Source: Myxococcales bacterium (GTDB lineage: Bacteria; Myxococcota; Polyangia; Polyangiales; Polyangiaceae). From it: a DNA stretch of 13,529 nucleotides. A program made the position numbers and the translations under genes. The notes beneath the pieces are model-generated. The model ran no database searches. It saw nothing but the letters and a program-made list of their open reading frames with translations, and was not told the DNA's origin. Positions within the stretch are counted from its first letter, which is position 1. Each line of letters opens with the position of its first letter. Below are positions 1 through 7,005 of the stretch, one piece after another. The stretch lies in contig JAGQIY010001142.1 of NCBI GenBank assembly GCA_020430865.1, positions 1 through 13,529 on the forward strand, read 5' to 3'.

Positions 1-22
1 ACGCCCGCTCTTTCCCTCGGCT

Positions 23-56
23 GGGCTTGCTCGTGGGTTGGGCTTGCTCGTGGGTT
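23..56. repeat. 17-bp direct tandem repeat, two copies
   Basis: Two perfect adjacent copies of a 17-base unit (GGGCTTGCTCGTGGGTT) occupy 23-39 and 40-56. The repeat lies downstream of the minus-strand exported-protein gene that ends at 106, at the edge of the window, so it may be part of a longer array or of a neighbouring gene that cannot be seen. No function can be assigned. Confidence 0.75.
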
Positions 57-76
57 GGCGCTGCCCTGCCGTCTGG

Positions 77-92
77 TGGGTCTTCAGACCCA
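77..92 (-). terminator. Possible short hairpin after the exported-protein gene
   Basis: TGGGTCT and AGACCCA form a 7-bp inverted repeat with a tiny spacer (realistically a 5-6 bp stem with a 4-base loop), 13 bp past the stop codon at 106-108 of the minus-strand gene. No T-tract follows, so this is only a weak candidate for a transcript 3' end. Confidence 0.3.
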
Positions 93-105
93 TGGCGCTC
101 GAGAA

Positions 106-720
106 TCAGAACTTCTCGTCGGGGCGGTAGGCGGGGAACGGGTTTCGCCACCACTCTTCACCGCTCCGTCGGTAGACCGTGAAGCGCGCGAGATCGATGC
201 CGATGGTGAAGCTGTAGGTCTGGCTCTCCTCGCTGCCGAAGCCAGCGTTGGCGCTCGCGGTGATGCCCCACGGAGCACCCAGGCTCAGCCCTCCCCACAC
301 CCCGCTCGAGCCGATCCCCCACCAGCGCTGGTAGGGTCCGACGTCGACCGCCAAACCCCAGTCACCATTGACGAAGCCGTGGGTCGCCCCGCGCAGGAGC
401 AGGCCAAGATCCGTGCCGCGACCGAAGTGGGTGTGCATACGGAACACTCCGCCAAAGATCAGGCTATCGGCGGGTGGGGTACCTAGACCCGTGTCGAGCT
501 GCAGGTCCGGCGCGATGCTCGGCTCTGCAGAGCGATCCTCCAGACGCGAAGCGCCACCACCGAGATACAGCCAGGAGGAGACGTCGGCATACGCGGAGCC
601 ACTGACCGCGAGCGCGCCGAGCAGCGTCAACGCCCCCAGGCCACGGGCCTGGGGCACTCGCCCCAGTCGAAGATGTCGGGTGCGCTGATGCATCGAGCGG
701 CCGCGTACCACAAAACCCAC
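106..720 (-). CDS. Exported hypothetical protein, possible small outer-membrane beta-barrel
   Basis: With the GTG at 720 as start the product has 204 residues. This start is preceded by GAGGG six bases upstream. An ATG at 756 has no ribosome site and lies next to a hairpin, and an ATG at 693 is a shorter alternative also without a clear site. A Sec-type signal is visible: a basic N-region rich in Arg, a hydrophobic core (LGALTLLGALAVSG, about residues 28-41) and an AYA cleavage site before DVSSW (about residue 45). The roughly 159-residue mature part is rich in Gly and aromatic residues, shows alternating short strands (WLYLGGG, DLGLLLRG, SFTIGIDLA) and ends in Phe, which fits a small outer-membrane barrel. 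I recognise no named family and cannot assign a function. It lies downstream of the hydrolase gene on the same strand, but a hairpin separates them. Confidence 0.6.
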   Translation of the reverse strand: MGFVVRGRSMHQRTRHLRLGRVPQARGLGALTLLGALAVSGSAYADVSSWLYLGGGASRLEDRSAEPSIAPDLQLDTGLGTPPADSLIFGGVFRMHTHFGRGTDLGLLLRGATHGFVNGDWGLAVDVGPYQRWWGIGSSGVWGGLSLGAPWGITASANAGFGSEESQTYSFTIGIDLARFTVYRRSGEEWWRNPFPAYRPDEKF

Positions 721-759
721 TGGAAACCCTCTGATTTTCGCCGCTGGCGCCGCCATTCA

Positions 760-786
760 GGGGTGGCCGAGCGGCGTGGCCACTCC
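760..786 (-). terminator. Hairpin downstream of the alpha/beta-hydrolase gene
   Basis: GTGGCC (763-768) pairs with GGCCAC (778-783). The stem extends by one G-U and two G-C pairs to about 9 bp with a 9-base loop. It begins 12 bp after the hydrolase stop codon (799-801). There is no run of T after it, as is common in GC-rich genomes, so termination is inferred from position and stem strength only. Confidence 0.45.
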
Positions 787-798
787 CCCCCGGGCCGC

Positions 799-1578
799 TC
801 AAGCCGCGGGGTTCTGCTGCTCTGCCGCGCCGATCGCCTGCTGAATGCGCTCCACCACCAGATCCGCCGCTCGTACGTCGTACAGCAGCCCGTTGTGCCC
901 ACAGTCGCTGAGTTCGACGTGATCGCTGCCGGGCAGGTGGCTGAACCCCGTCACCACCTGATCATCTGCCCCCGAAATCGATAGGTGAGGCACGTGCTGG
1001 TGACGATGCGCAGCGCTCACCACGCGCTGGAGGACGGGGCTGCCCGGACTGATGTCGCGACCCGCACCCGAGGGCATCAGGCGCGCGTGCTCGGTGCCCC
1101 CGAAGGGACTCCCCAGGCTCACGGTCTGCCGCACGCGGGGGTCCCCGCCCAGCTCCTGAACGAAGTAGCGCGCCACAACGCCCCCCAGGCTGTGCCCCAC
1201 GAGGTGAAGGTGCGCGTCTCGTGGCAGGCGCTCGACCAGCGACGCCAAGTCGACCGCCAGCCGGTTCACGCCGGGCCCCGGCAGGTAGCTGAAGCTCGCG
1301 GTGTGCGCGCCGGTCTCGCTCTCGACGCGCTTGCGCAATGGCCTCAACACGCCCGCGGTAGCGAAGAGCCCATGCAGCAGCACCACCACGTGGTCACCGG
1401 CGTTCGTTTGCGTGGGCAAGACGGCGCCGAAGTCGAGGTGAATCAGCGAGGCCTGCCGCGCGAACGCCAGCGCCTCTCGGGTGTGAGCCCTCAGACGGCT
1501 CACCTTCGAGGGCGTCGATGGCTGTTTACGGGATGCAAACAAGCCCAGGACCGAGGGGCTCGAGAAACTGCCTGCCAC
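799..1578 (-). CDS. Alpha/beta-hydrolase, lipase/esterase type
   Basis: A 259-residue predicted serine hydrolase starting with GTG. The oxyanion-hole motif HGLF is at residues 69-72 after the strand HVVVLL. The nucleophile elbow GHSLG is at 128-132 (Ser130). Likely acid residues are in SGADDQVV (Asp205/206), and the catalytic His is in DCGHNG (His228). Order and spacing match the alpha/beta-hydrolase fold, and HGLF...GHSLGG...GSPFGG (around 155-161) resembles triacylglycerol-lipase and PGAP1-like esterases. The natural substrate cannot be read from sequence; a lipid or other ester is most likely. The N-terminus (residues 1-50) lacks a typical signal peptide, so it may be cytoplasmic or loosely membrane-associated. 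Ribosome-site support for this GTG is weak. The gene diverges from the thioesterase gene at 1756 across about 177 bp with no promoter I could call. Confidence 0.88.
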   Translation of the reverse strand: MAGSFSSPSVLGLFASRKQPSTPSKVSRLRAHTREALAFARQASLIHLDFGAVLPTQTNAGDHVVVLLHGLFATAGVLRPLRKRVESETGAHTASFSYLPGPGVNRLAVDLASLVERLPRDAHLHLVGHSLGGVVARYFVQELGGDPRVRQTVSLGSPFGGTEHARLMPSGAGRDISPGSPVLQRVVSAAHRHQHVPHLSISGADDQVVTGFSHLPGSDHVELSDCGHNGLLYDVRAADLVVERIQQAIGAAEQQNPAA

Positions 1579-1755
1579 CCCTATGTTTTACCTGGATGCC
1601 TCGACGTTGGCACCTTCTCAGCACGCCTTTGTCAGGGCGCGTCAGATGCTTCGCAGCGCCCTCACACAGGTTTGACCAGGTGAGGCCACGAAGCGGTGGG
1701 AAGCGACCCCCTGCCGCTCGCCGCGACGTGCTATCCCCGCTGCCCCGAGGTTCGA

Positions 1756-2247
1756 ATGAGCGAAGACACGAGCCATACGAGCTGCGCCACGGAGCCTGGC
1801 GTTGCCGCCGCGAAGGGCTTTTCGCAGCGATTTTTCGTCCCCGCCGACGCGATCGACGAGCTCGGACACGTGAGCAACCTGGAGTGGGTGCGCTGGATCA
1901 GCCGCATCGCAACGGCGCACTCGGAGAGCGTCGGCTTGGGTTTCACCGCCTATCGAAGCCTGGGCTTGCTGTGGGTCGTACGACGCCACGAAGTCGACTA
2001 CCTCGCGGAAGCGCTCGAGGGGGAGGACATCGAAGCGCGCACCTGGATCGCCGACGTCAAGGGCGCAACGAGTCGGCGCAGCACGACGTTCCACCGCCTC
2101 GAGAGCGACGGGACCCGGAAGCTCCTGGTCCGCGCGGAGACCACCTGGGCTCTGATCGATCTGGCACGCCGGCGGCCCACGCGGGTGCCGAGCGACCTGC
2201 TAGAGCGCTACGGCTTCACTCCAGCCGCACCCACCCGGAGCTCCTAG
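1756..2247 (+). CDS. Hot-dog-fold acyl-CoA/acyl-ACP thioesterase family protein
   Basis: A 163-residue protein beginning at the ATG at 1756, supported by GAGG five bases upstream; an upstream in-frame GTG at 1696 lacks such a site. It carries the 4HBT/acyl-ACP thioesterase signature DELGHVSNLEWVRWI (34-48), like the D-x-x-GHVNN motif of FatA-type enzymes. The strand VVRRHEVDYLAEAL follows (74-87), then the late segment AETTWALIDLARRRPTRVP (127-145), typical of the family. The length fits a single hot-dog domain, which normally works as a dimer or tetramer. Such enzymes hydrolyse the thioester of an acyl-CoA or acyl-ACP in the cytoplasm; chain length or aromatic specificity cannot be inferred. 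It is monocistronic as far as seen and converges on the DUF3501 gene. Identity as a thioesterase-fold protein is secure; the exact substrate is not. Confidence 0.88.
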   Translation: MSEDTSHTSCATEPGVAAAKGFSQRFFVPADAIDELGHVSNLEWVRWISRIATAHSESVGLGFTAYRSLGLLWVVRRHEVDYLAEALEGEDIEARTWIADVKGATSRRSTTFHRLESDGTRKLLVRAETTWALIDLARRRPTRVPSDLLERYGFTPAAPTRSS

Positions 2248-2259
2248 CTGGCTCGATCG

Positions 2260-2293
2260 GGGGGTGAGGAACTCTCGGACTCGCCTCACCCCC
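2260..2293. terminator. Strong bidirectional hairpin between convergent genes
   Basis: GGGGGTGAGG (2260-2269) and CCTCACCCCC (2284-2293) form a perfect 10-bp GC-rich stem with a 14-base loop. It lies exactly in the 61-bp gap between the stops of the thioesterase (plus, ending 2247) and the DUF3501 gene (minus, ending 2309). Its position makes a shared terminator very plausible. Neither side carries a T-tract. Confidence 0.65.
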
Positions 2294-2308
2294 TGAAGAG
2301 CCGCGCGG

Positions 2309-2884
2309 TCACTCGAGGTCTTCTGCGAGGCTCGCGAGGGCGGTTCGATCGAGCTCAACACGAGCCTGATACGCCGCATGATCGATCCCCACGGCAACGC
2401 CCGAAGCCTGCGCCTGGAGCGCGCTCCGCACCGACTCGCTGAGCGGAAAGCGCAGGTAGTGGACCGCAGTAGTACGCTCGGCCTTGACGGTGCGCAGATC
2501 GCTCTCGCTGAAGCAGCGCTCGCCAGCGAACTCGACGAAGAACTTCGTCTCGACGCCGACCAGCTTCTCCAGCATGGCATCGCGCTGCGCGGGATCCGGA
2601 TACTCGATCATCGCCGTGGCGCTCAGGTGCCCGGGCTTCGCGATCAGGTCGTTGTAGGTGTCGATCTCGTGCTGGATCGCCGACTCGTTGCTGATGCGCT
2701 CGGTGCGGAGCATCTCTTGCACCTGAAGCAGCACGGTGTCGTGGTTCTCGAACACCAGCGTGACGTTTGGCCCCAGAGCCAGGCGGCGCTGCTTCTTCAG
2801 CGCGATCACCCGCGCGCGAAAATGCGGGCGAACGTCTTCGTACTCCTTGAGGCCCAGGATCTCTCCTCGTTCCACCAGTTGCAT
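2309..2884 (-). CDS. DUF3501 family protein
   Basis: A 191-residue soluble protein recognisable as DUF3501 by the segments LVFENHDTVLLQVQEMLRTERI (43-64), EIDTYNDLI (73-81) and the following LSATAMIEY (87-95). It starts at the ATG at 2884, with AAGGA eight bases upstream. The frame remains open upstream, but that part overlaps the neighbouring iron-sulfur gene and has shadow composition. No catalytic motif is known for this family. It has one Cys (124) and no signal peptide or membrane segment. In known genomes DUF3501 genes are typically found beside a rubrerythrin and a CCG-domain iron-sulfur protein, as here. It follows the iron-sulfur gene by 32 bp on the same strand. A role as partner or assembly factor of that redox module is inference from context only. 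Confidence 0.88.
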   Translation of the reverse strand: MQLVERGEILGLKEYEDVRPHFRARVIALKKQRRLALGPNVTLVFENHDTVLLQVQEMLRTERISNESAIQHEIDTYNDLIAKPGHLSATAMIEYPDPAQRDAMLEKLVGVETKFFVEFAGERCFSESDLRTVKAERTTAVHYLRFPLSESVRSALQAQASGVAVGIDHAAYQARVELDRTALASLAEDLE

Positions 2885-2916
2885 GGCTGAATCCTTGGCT
2901 CGGGGTACTGACTTCG

Positions 2917-4269
2917 TCAACCAGCCTTGTGGCTCGAGTCCGCGCTGGGCGAGTCGAGGCCATACGCCCAGGCGAGCGCGGTGATGGGGTGCACCATGGG
3001 TTTTCCGGTCTCTCCCAGCACGCGCTGACCTGCGAGGTTGCAGTCGCCGACGAAGAGATCGAAGTCGCCTTCCTCCATGCCCCTGGTCAAGCGCTGGGCG
3101 TAGCGCCGTCCTTCCTCGTAGTACGCCGCCTTCATGCCCCAGGTGCCATCCACGGCGGAGCACTCCTGCACCACCTTGACGGTGGTGTCTGGCACCTTCC
3201 CCAGGAGCCGCGAGCCGGGCGTGCCGATCTTCTGAGCGCGCAGGTGGCAGGCGGCGTGGTAGCCGACGTTGCCCAGACTGCGCTCGAACTCCAGTTCGAG
3301 GTCGTGGCTCTTGCGCAGGCCCTCGAGGAACTCCATCAGGTCGACCACCGCAGCGGAGACCTCCTTCGATTCGGGCGTGTCCAGGTACACCGGCCACTCG
3401 TGCTTCATGGTGTAGCCGCACGTCGGCCCTGGCACGACGATCTTCCGGCCTTCACGCACGTGAGGCAGCAAGAGCTCGACGTTCTTGCGTATCTTGGCCT
3501 GAGCCGCGGCGACGTCTCCGCCGTCCAGGTTTGGCATCCCACAGCACATCTGCTCCGATGTCCACTCGACGCTGAAGCCGTTGTGCTCGAGCACCATCAC
3601 GGCGTGCCTCGGTACCTCAGGGAAATTGAAGTCGCCGTAGCAGGTACTGAACAGTACCACTGTGCCGCTCTCCCCCGCCTGGGCGGGCGGCTCGTGCCTG
3701 TCGAACCACCTGGCGAACGGCTCGGAGGCCATCGGCGGCAACGGGAACTCGGCGGAGATCCCGGCAACCTTCTCGGTGATCTTGCGCACCAAGCGGTTGG
3801 CGTTGACCAGGTTCGCCATGTTGGCTTGCGGACCCGCGCCCGCGGCGCCGACCAGCTTTGGTTCCCCGAGGATTCGATCCACCAGCGGGATCCCGTCGCG
3901 CCGCGCGCGCTGCGCCTTCTCCCGCGCCATCAGGCGGGGAAAATCCAGCAGCTCGTAGGCATCGTCGGCGTCCGTGTATGGGCACTTGATGTAGCAGAGC
4001 TTGCACTGCCAGCAGTGCTCGCTGACCTCCACGAACGTCTCCGGTCCGAGCGCCTCCACGCCGTCGGCTTTCTCCGCCGCGATGTCCCTGTCCACGGCGT
4101 TGAACAGGAGGGGAAAGGAGCCGCAGTAGTTCACGCACATGCGGCACTCGTGGCAGATCTGAAAGGTGCGCCTCAGCTCCTCTTCGAGGTCCACGGGATC
4201 CCAGTAGCGATCGTGGTTCGGGTTCCACTCGGGATCACGCTTGGGTCGACGTTCAGGGATCTTGCTCAT
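2917..4269 (-). CDS. Heterodisulfide-reductase-related iron-sulfur protein (two 4Fe-4S clusters plus two CCG domains)
   Basis: A 450-residue soluble protein of the GlpC/GlcF/HdrD-like superfamily. Two ferredoxin-type motifs are complete: C39-x2-C42-x2-C45-x3-C49 and C86-x2-C89-x2-C92-x3-C96-P, each expected to hold a 4Fe-4S cluster. Two cysteine-rich CCG domains follow. The first has C210, C242-C243-G and C284; the second has C341, C370 in [10 protein letters not shown], and C410, so the second lacks the paired Cys of a classic CCG. This points to electron transfer or a two-electron oxidoreductase reaction; the substrate is unknown. ATG at 4269 has AAGG eight bases upstream. It lies between rubrerythrin (136 bp upstream) and DUF3501 (32 bp downstream), suggesting a role in a peroxide/oxygen-stress or thiol-redox pathway. 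Lack of flavin or membrane domains means partners are required. Confidence 0.9.
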   Translation of the reverse strand: MSKIPERRPKRDPEWNPNHDRYWDPVDLEEELRRTFQICHECRMCVNYCGSFPLLFNAVDRDIAAEKADGVEALGPETFVEVSEHCWQCKLCYIKCPYTDADDAYELLDFPRLMAREKAQRARRDGIPLVDRILGEPKLVGAAGAGPQANMANLVNANRLVRKITEKVAGISAEFPLPPMASEPFARWFDRHEPPAQAGESGTVVLFSTCYGDFNFPEVPRHAVMVLEHNGFSVEWTSEQMCCGMPNLDGGDVAAAQAKIRKNVELLLPHVREGRKIVVPGPTCGYTMKHEWPVYLDTPESKEVSAAVVDLMEFLEGLRKSHDLELEFERSLGNVGYHAACHLRAQKIGTPGSRLLGKVPDTTVKVVQECSAVDGTWGMKAAYYEEGRRYAQRLTRGMEEGDFDLFVGDCNLAGQRVLGETGKPMVHPITALAWAYGLDSPSADSSHKAG

Positions 4270-4287
4270 ACGTCAGGCCTTATACCG

Positions 4288-4305
4288 CGTTCGCCCTGGC
4301 GAACG
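4288..4305. promoter_or_regulatory. 18-bp palindrome upstream of the CCG iron-sulfur gene
   Basis: CGTTCGCC and GGCGAACG form perfect 8-bp arms around a central CT, ending 19 bp before the ATG at 4269. It could be an operator or a leader hairpin. On the minus strand a TATAAG hexamer (4284-4279) lies just downstream, but it overlaps the apparent AAGG ribosome site and has no good -35, so a promoter reading is uncertain. Confidence 0.45.
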
Positions 4306-4380
4306 GGCAGACTACAAACGGCCAGGGCCCGATGCGCTCGCTTCGCGAACCCACCGAGCCCAAGCTCACTCACGATTCGA

Positions 4381-4396
4381 CGCGGGTCACCCCGCG
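4381..4396 (-). terminator. Short GC-rich hairpin immediately after rubrerythrin
   Basis: CGCGGG (4381-4386) and CCCGCG (4391-4396) form a 6-bp stem with a 4-base loop, starting 9 bp after the rubrerythrin stop codon. It may be a partial terminator or an RNA-stabilising 3' hairpin that would let rubrerythrin be expressed at a level different from the downstream iron-sulfur and DUF3501 genes. No T-tract follows. Confidence 0.45.
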
Positions 4397-4405
4397 GCTC
4401 CCAGC

Positions 4406-4825
4406 TCAGTCCAGCTCGTCCAGCGCCTTCTGGAACTTGCCGGCGTGGCTCTTCTCGGCCTTGGCCAAGGTCTCGAACCACTCCGCGATGTCGTCGAAGC
4501 CTTCCTCGCGCGCGGTCTTGGCCATCCCCGGGTACATGGTCTCGTACTCGTGGGTCTCGCCAGTGACCGCTGCCTTCAGGTTCTGCGCGGAGCTGCCGAT
4601 GGGCTCACCCGTCGCCGGGTCGCCGACCGCCTTCAGGTAGTCGAGGTGCCCGTGAGCATGCCCCGTCTCGCCGTCCGCCGTGTCCTTGAACAAGCCTGCC
4701 ACCTCGGGGAGGCCTTCGATGTCCGCAACCTTCGCAAAGTAGAGGTAGCGGCGATTGGCCTGGGACTCGCCCGCGAACGCGTCCTTCAGGTTTTGATGAG
4801 TCTTCGTTCCTTCCAACTTCGCCAT
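4406..4825 (-). CDS. Rubrerythrin (diiron domain only)
   Basis: A 139-residue ferritin-like diiron protein. The family opening is intact, with Glu20 in [18 protein letters not shown] (53-60) supplies Glu53 and His56. A second Glu-rich helix, [14 protein letters not shown] (88-101), and EKSHAGKF (124-131, Glu124 and His127) complete the expected metal ligands. The C-terminal rubredoxin domain of classic rubrerythrin is absent, so a separate electron donor is needed; the CCG iron-sulfur protein encoded downstream is an obvious candidate (inference). Rubrerythrins reduce hydrogen peroxide in the cytoplasm. The start is firm: ATG at 4825 with a strong GGAGG eight bases upstream, the best ribosome site in the block, suggesting high expression. 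It follows the second DUF72 gene by 59 bp. Confidence 0.95.
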   Translation of the reverse strand: MAKLEGTKTHQNLKDAFAGESQANRRYLYFAKVADIEGLPEVAGLFKDTADGETGHAHGHLDYLKAVGDPATGEPIGSSAQNLKAAVTGETHEYETMYPGMAKTAREEGFDDIAEWFETLAKAEKSHAGKFQKALDELD

Positions 4826-4884
4826 GAATCAGTCCTCCAGGGGGTTGCCCAGCCGCCGCACCATCGAACACGTGAGGCGCGTAG

Positions 4885-5928
4885 TCAACCCTTGCCACGG
4901 GGTGAGTCGCGCCGGAATGCGTCACCGCTCGGGGCGTCTTCCGCGGGGCGCTGCAGCAAGGCCGCGAGGCCCTTCGCGCCGAGCACGGCATAGTCCCGCA
5001 CGCAGTTGTTGAACACCACGTGCACGCGCTCGGCGCGCTGCTTCACCTCACGTACGGCTGGCACCCAGGCTCGTAGCTCGGCTGGAGAATACAGGTAGTC
5101 GAAGCGCTCCCAGACCGAAGAGCCTCGCTTCCAGCCCTCCCGGTTGTGGCCATGCAAGCGGAACAGCGCCAGCTCCGGTCGCGTCACCAGCACCTCCGGT
5201 GGAACACCGCCGAGCTGGACGTCCGGTTCGTCGACGATCACGTAGCTCAGCTGCTCCCTGCGCAGGAGGTCGAGCACCCGCGCTCGGCGCTCGGGCAAGA
5301 GCCAGCTCCTGTTTCGAAACTCGACGGAGAGCGGCAGCCCGCCAAGCTCTCGTCGCAGGGACTCGAGCTGCCGCGCGTTGCCCCGCGTGGCGTGAAACCA
5401 GGGTGGAAACTGCAGCATCACGCAGCCCAGGCGCCCGGCATCGACCAGCGGCGCGAGCTGCGCCAGGAAGCGCGCTATCAATTCCTCACGGATTTCTCGC
5501 GGGACCTGCCTGGGGTAGAGTCGACGCTTGTCGCCCGCAACCTCCCGCAGCGCAGGCACGAGATCATTGGGTGCCCGAGCGATGTCGATGGGGTGCCCGG
5601 TGAGCACGGGGTGGCTCTTGACGTCGAAGCGAAAGCTCGCTGGCGTCCACTCGACCCAACGCGCGACGGTCCGCGGATCGAGCAGCGTGTAGTAGGTAGC
5701 ATCCACCTCGACCAGCTCGAACTGCGTCGCGTAGAAGCGCAGCCGGTCCTCCGGGGAGTTCTTGCCCCGAGGATAGAAGCGATGACACTTGATCAGGCTC
5801 GGGTCGGTCCAGCCCGCGGTGCCAAGGCACACATCGTCCAGCAGCGCCGGTAGCTGGGCGCGCTGAGCGAGCGCCTGAGCCTCTGCCAGGCGCTCCGGCG
5901 CCACCTCGGGCGGAAGCTCTGCGTTCAA
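4885..5928 (-). CDS. DUF72 (YecE-like) family protein, second of a coupled pair
   Basis: A 347-residue DUF72 protein, predicted TIM-barrel fold, of unknown biochemical activity. Hallmarks: GTAGWTDPSLI (36-46), a paired aromatic after VDATYY (75-80), KSHPVLTGH (104-112), LQFPPWF (172-178), SVEFRNRSWL (201-210), RLHGHN (257-262) and VVFNNCVRDYA (304-314). The proposed start is TTG at 5928, whose last two bases are the first two of the TGA stop of the upstream DUF72 gene. GAGG seven bases upstream supports it. A GTG a few codons later (V9) is the alternative. The frame stays open farther upstream, but that part is shadow of the first DUF72 gene. It has no signal peptide. The pairing implies co-expression and perhaps a heteromer, which is inference. 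Confidence 0.9.
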   Translation of the reverse strand: MNAELPPEVAPERLAEAQALAQRAQLPALLDDVCLGTAGWTDPSLIKCHRFYPRGKNSPEDRLRFYATQFELVEVDATYYTLLDPRTVARWVEWTPASFRFDVKSHPVLTGHPIDIARAPNDLVPALREVAGDKRRLYPRQVPREIREELIARFLAQLAPLVDAGRLGCVMLQFPPWFHATRGNARQLESLRRELGGLPLSVEFRNRSWLLPERRARVLDLLRREQLSYVIVDEPDVQLGGVPPEVLVTRPELALFRLHGHNREGWKRGSSVWERFDYLYSPAELRAWVPAVREVKQRAERVHVVFNNCVRDYAVLGAKGLAALLQRPAEDAPSGDAFRRDSPRGKG

Positions 5929-6938
5929 GTCGCCGCCTCGGCCTCGGACTCGCGGCCTTCCCACTGACGATCGCCGCTGGCCGTCGCGATCCCGCGGCGC
6001 ACCAGCTCGGAAGCCAGCGCTCGGACGGTCAGCGGACTGCAACCTTCGGCCTTGTTGTTGGCGATGATGTAGACGACCTTGCCGAGCCGCTGCACCGCCA
6101 GACAGAGCTCCATCACGTCGCGGCGCATGCCCGGCTGAGGATCTCGCAGCTCGTCGAAGGGAGCGAGTGTTTCCTTGCGCTTCATGTATCGCTTTCCGGG
6201 AGGAATCATCAGACGACTCAGCGCCACGTCGCCAGCCTCGAGCAAGCCGGGCAATGCCAGCTGCTCGCCCAGCCTCGGCATGCGCTCCCAGAAGTTGAAG
6301 ACGTGGCTCACTCCGTGGCGGTGGAGCAGGTCCACGTACTCGGGCAGCAGGAACTCCCGGTTTCTCAGCTCGATGGCGTAGCTGAAACCCCGGGGAAGCG
6401 CCGCCAGGAACTGCCCGAGCTTGGTGATGAAGCGCTCGTCGCTGGGCAACTCCGGCTGGTGCAGCGGCATGAGCTCGAATACCAGCGGCCCCAGGTTGTC
6501 CCGGAAGTGGCGCTCCAGCGGGCGCAGCACCTCCCGCTCCAGCAGCGCGACGTCCAGGAACTCCGGGTTCGGCTCTCGAGTCCGCGGGTCCAGCGCGCTC
6601 GTGATCCGACCGTACACCTTGTGGACACAATTAAAGCCACGCGGCAATTGCTCAGCGTACTCGCGCAGGTCCTTCTCACCCAGCGGTCGGTAGTAGGAGC
6701 GGTCGATGCCGACGGTGCGAAACAGCGGGTGCCGTGCGTACTCCTCCAGGCCCCGTTGCTGCAGCTCGCGCTCGCTCGGCCGCCCGGCGTAGACGATGCC
6801 CGCCCAGCCGGGGAAGGTCCACGAGGAGGTCCCGAAGCGCACGTCGCTCGAGAGCTGTCGCATCAGCTCGGCGTCGCCCGTGGTGTCGATTCGCTCCGCC
6901 TCGGGAGCCTCGAACAGACTGAGTTGTCGTCCGCTCAC
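5925..6938 (-). CDS. DUF72 (YecE-like) family protein with N-terminal clamp-binding-like motif
   Basis: A 337-residue DUF72 protein starting with GTG at 6938 (weak ribosome site). Family motifs: VRFGTSSWTFPGW (33-45), DRSYYRPL (79-86), FELMP (154-158), AIELRNREFLLP (188-199) and YIIANNKAEGCSPLTVRAL (290-308). It belongs to a different DUF72 subgroup from its neighbour: this one has the NNKAEG ending, the other the FNN...DYA ending, and the two are clearly diverged. The first 30 residues precede the barrel and contain QLSLF at positions 5-9, identical to the bacterial sliding-clamp-binding consensus QL(S/D)LF. This raises the possibility of a link to DNA replication or repair. DUF72 proteins have no established reaction. 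It lies 67 bp after the histidine-phosphatase gene and its stop overlaps the start of the next gene. Confidence 0.9.
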   Translation of the reverse strand: MSGRQLSLFEAPEAERIDTTGDAELMRQLSSDVRFGTSSWTFPGWAGIVYAGRPSERELQQRGLEEYARHPLFRTVGIDRSYYRPLGEKDLREYAEQLPRGFNCVHKVYGRITSALDPRTREPNPEFLDVALLEREVLRPLERHFRDNLGPLVFELMPLHQPELPSDERFITKLGQFLAALPRGFSYAIELRNREFLLPEYVDLLHRHGVSHVFNFWERMPRLGEQLALPGLLEAGDVALSRLMIPPGKRYMKRKETLAPFDELRDPQPGMRRDVMELCLAVQRLGKVVYIIANNKAEGCSPLTVRALASELVRRGIATASGDRQWEGRESEAEAAT

Positions 6939-7005
6939 CGGTCCAGGCTACACAATCGCGCCGACGAGGCACGCGGCTTCCTGGAGTCCCTGCCCGGTTC
7001 CCCCG

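Noticed and set aside
1..105. Coding sequence at the left edge
   Set aside because: No frame with recognisable protein character; only a 17-bp tandem repeat and a short hairpin are visible.
985..2267. Plus-strand open frames opposite the hydrolase and through the thioesterase in another frame
   Set aside because: They show no domains, and composition is typical of GC-rich shadow frames; the hydrolase and thioesterase motifs are clear in the chosen frames.
2885..3421. Upstream extension of the DUF3501 frame
   Set aside because: It overlaps the CCG iron-sulfur gene in another frame; the ATG at 2884 has a good AAGGA site and the family domain starts there.
2929..4566. Long plus-strand open frame (545 codons) opposite the iron-sulfur gene
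   Set aside because: It lies antisense to the CCG protein, whose cysteine motifs are intact; the translated product has shadow composition and no recognisable domain.
5929..6630. N-terminal extension of the second DUF72 gene
   Set aside because: The frame is open, but the residues are Arg/Ala-rich shadow of the first DUF72 gene; the DUF72 domain and a good TTG start with ribosome site begin at 5928.
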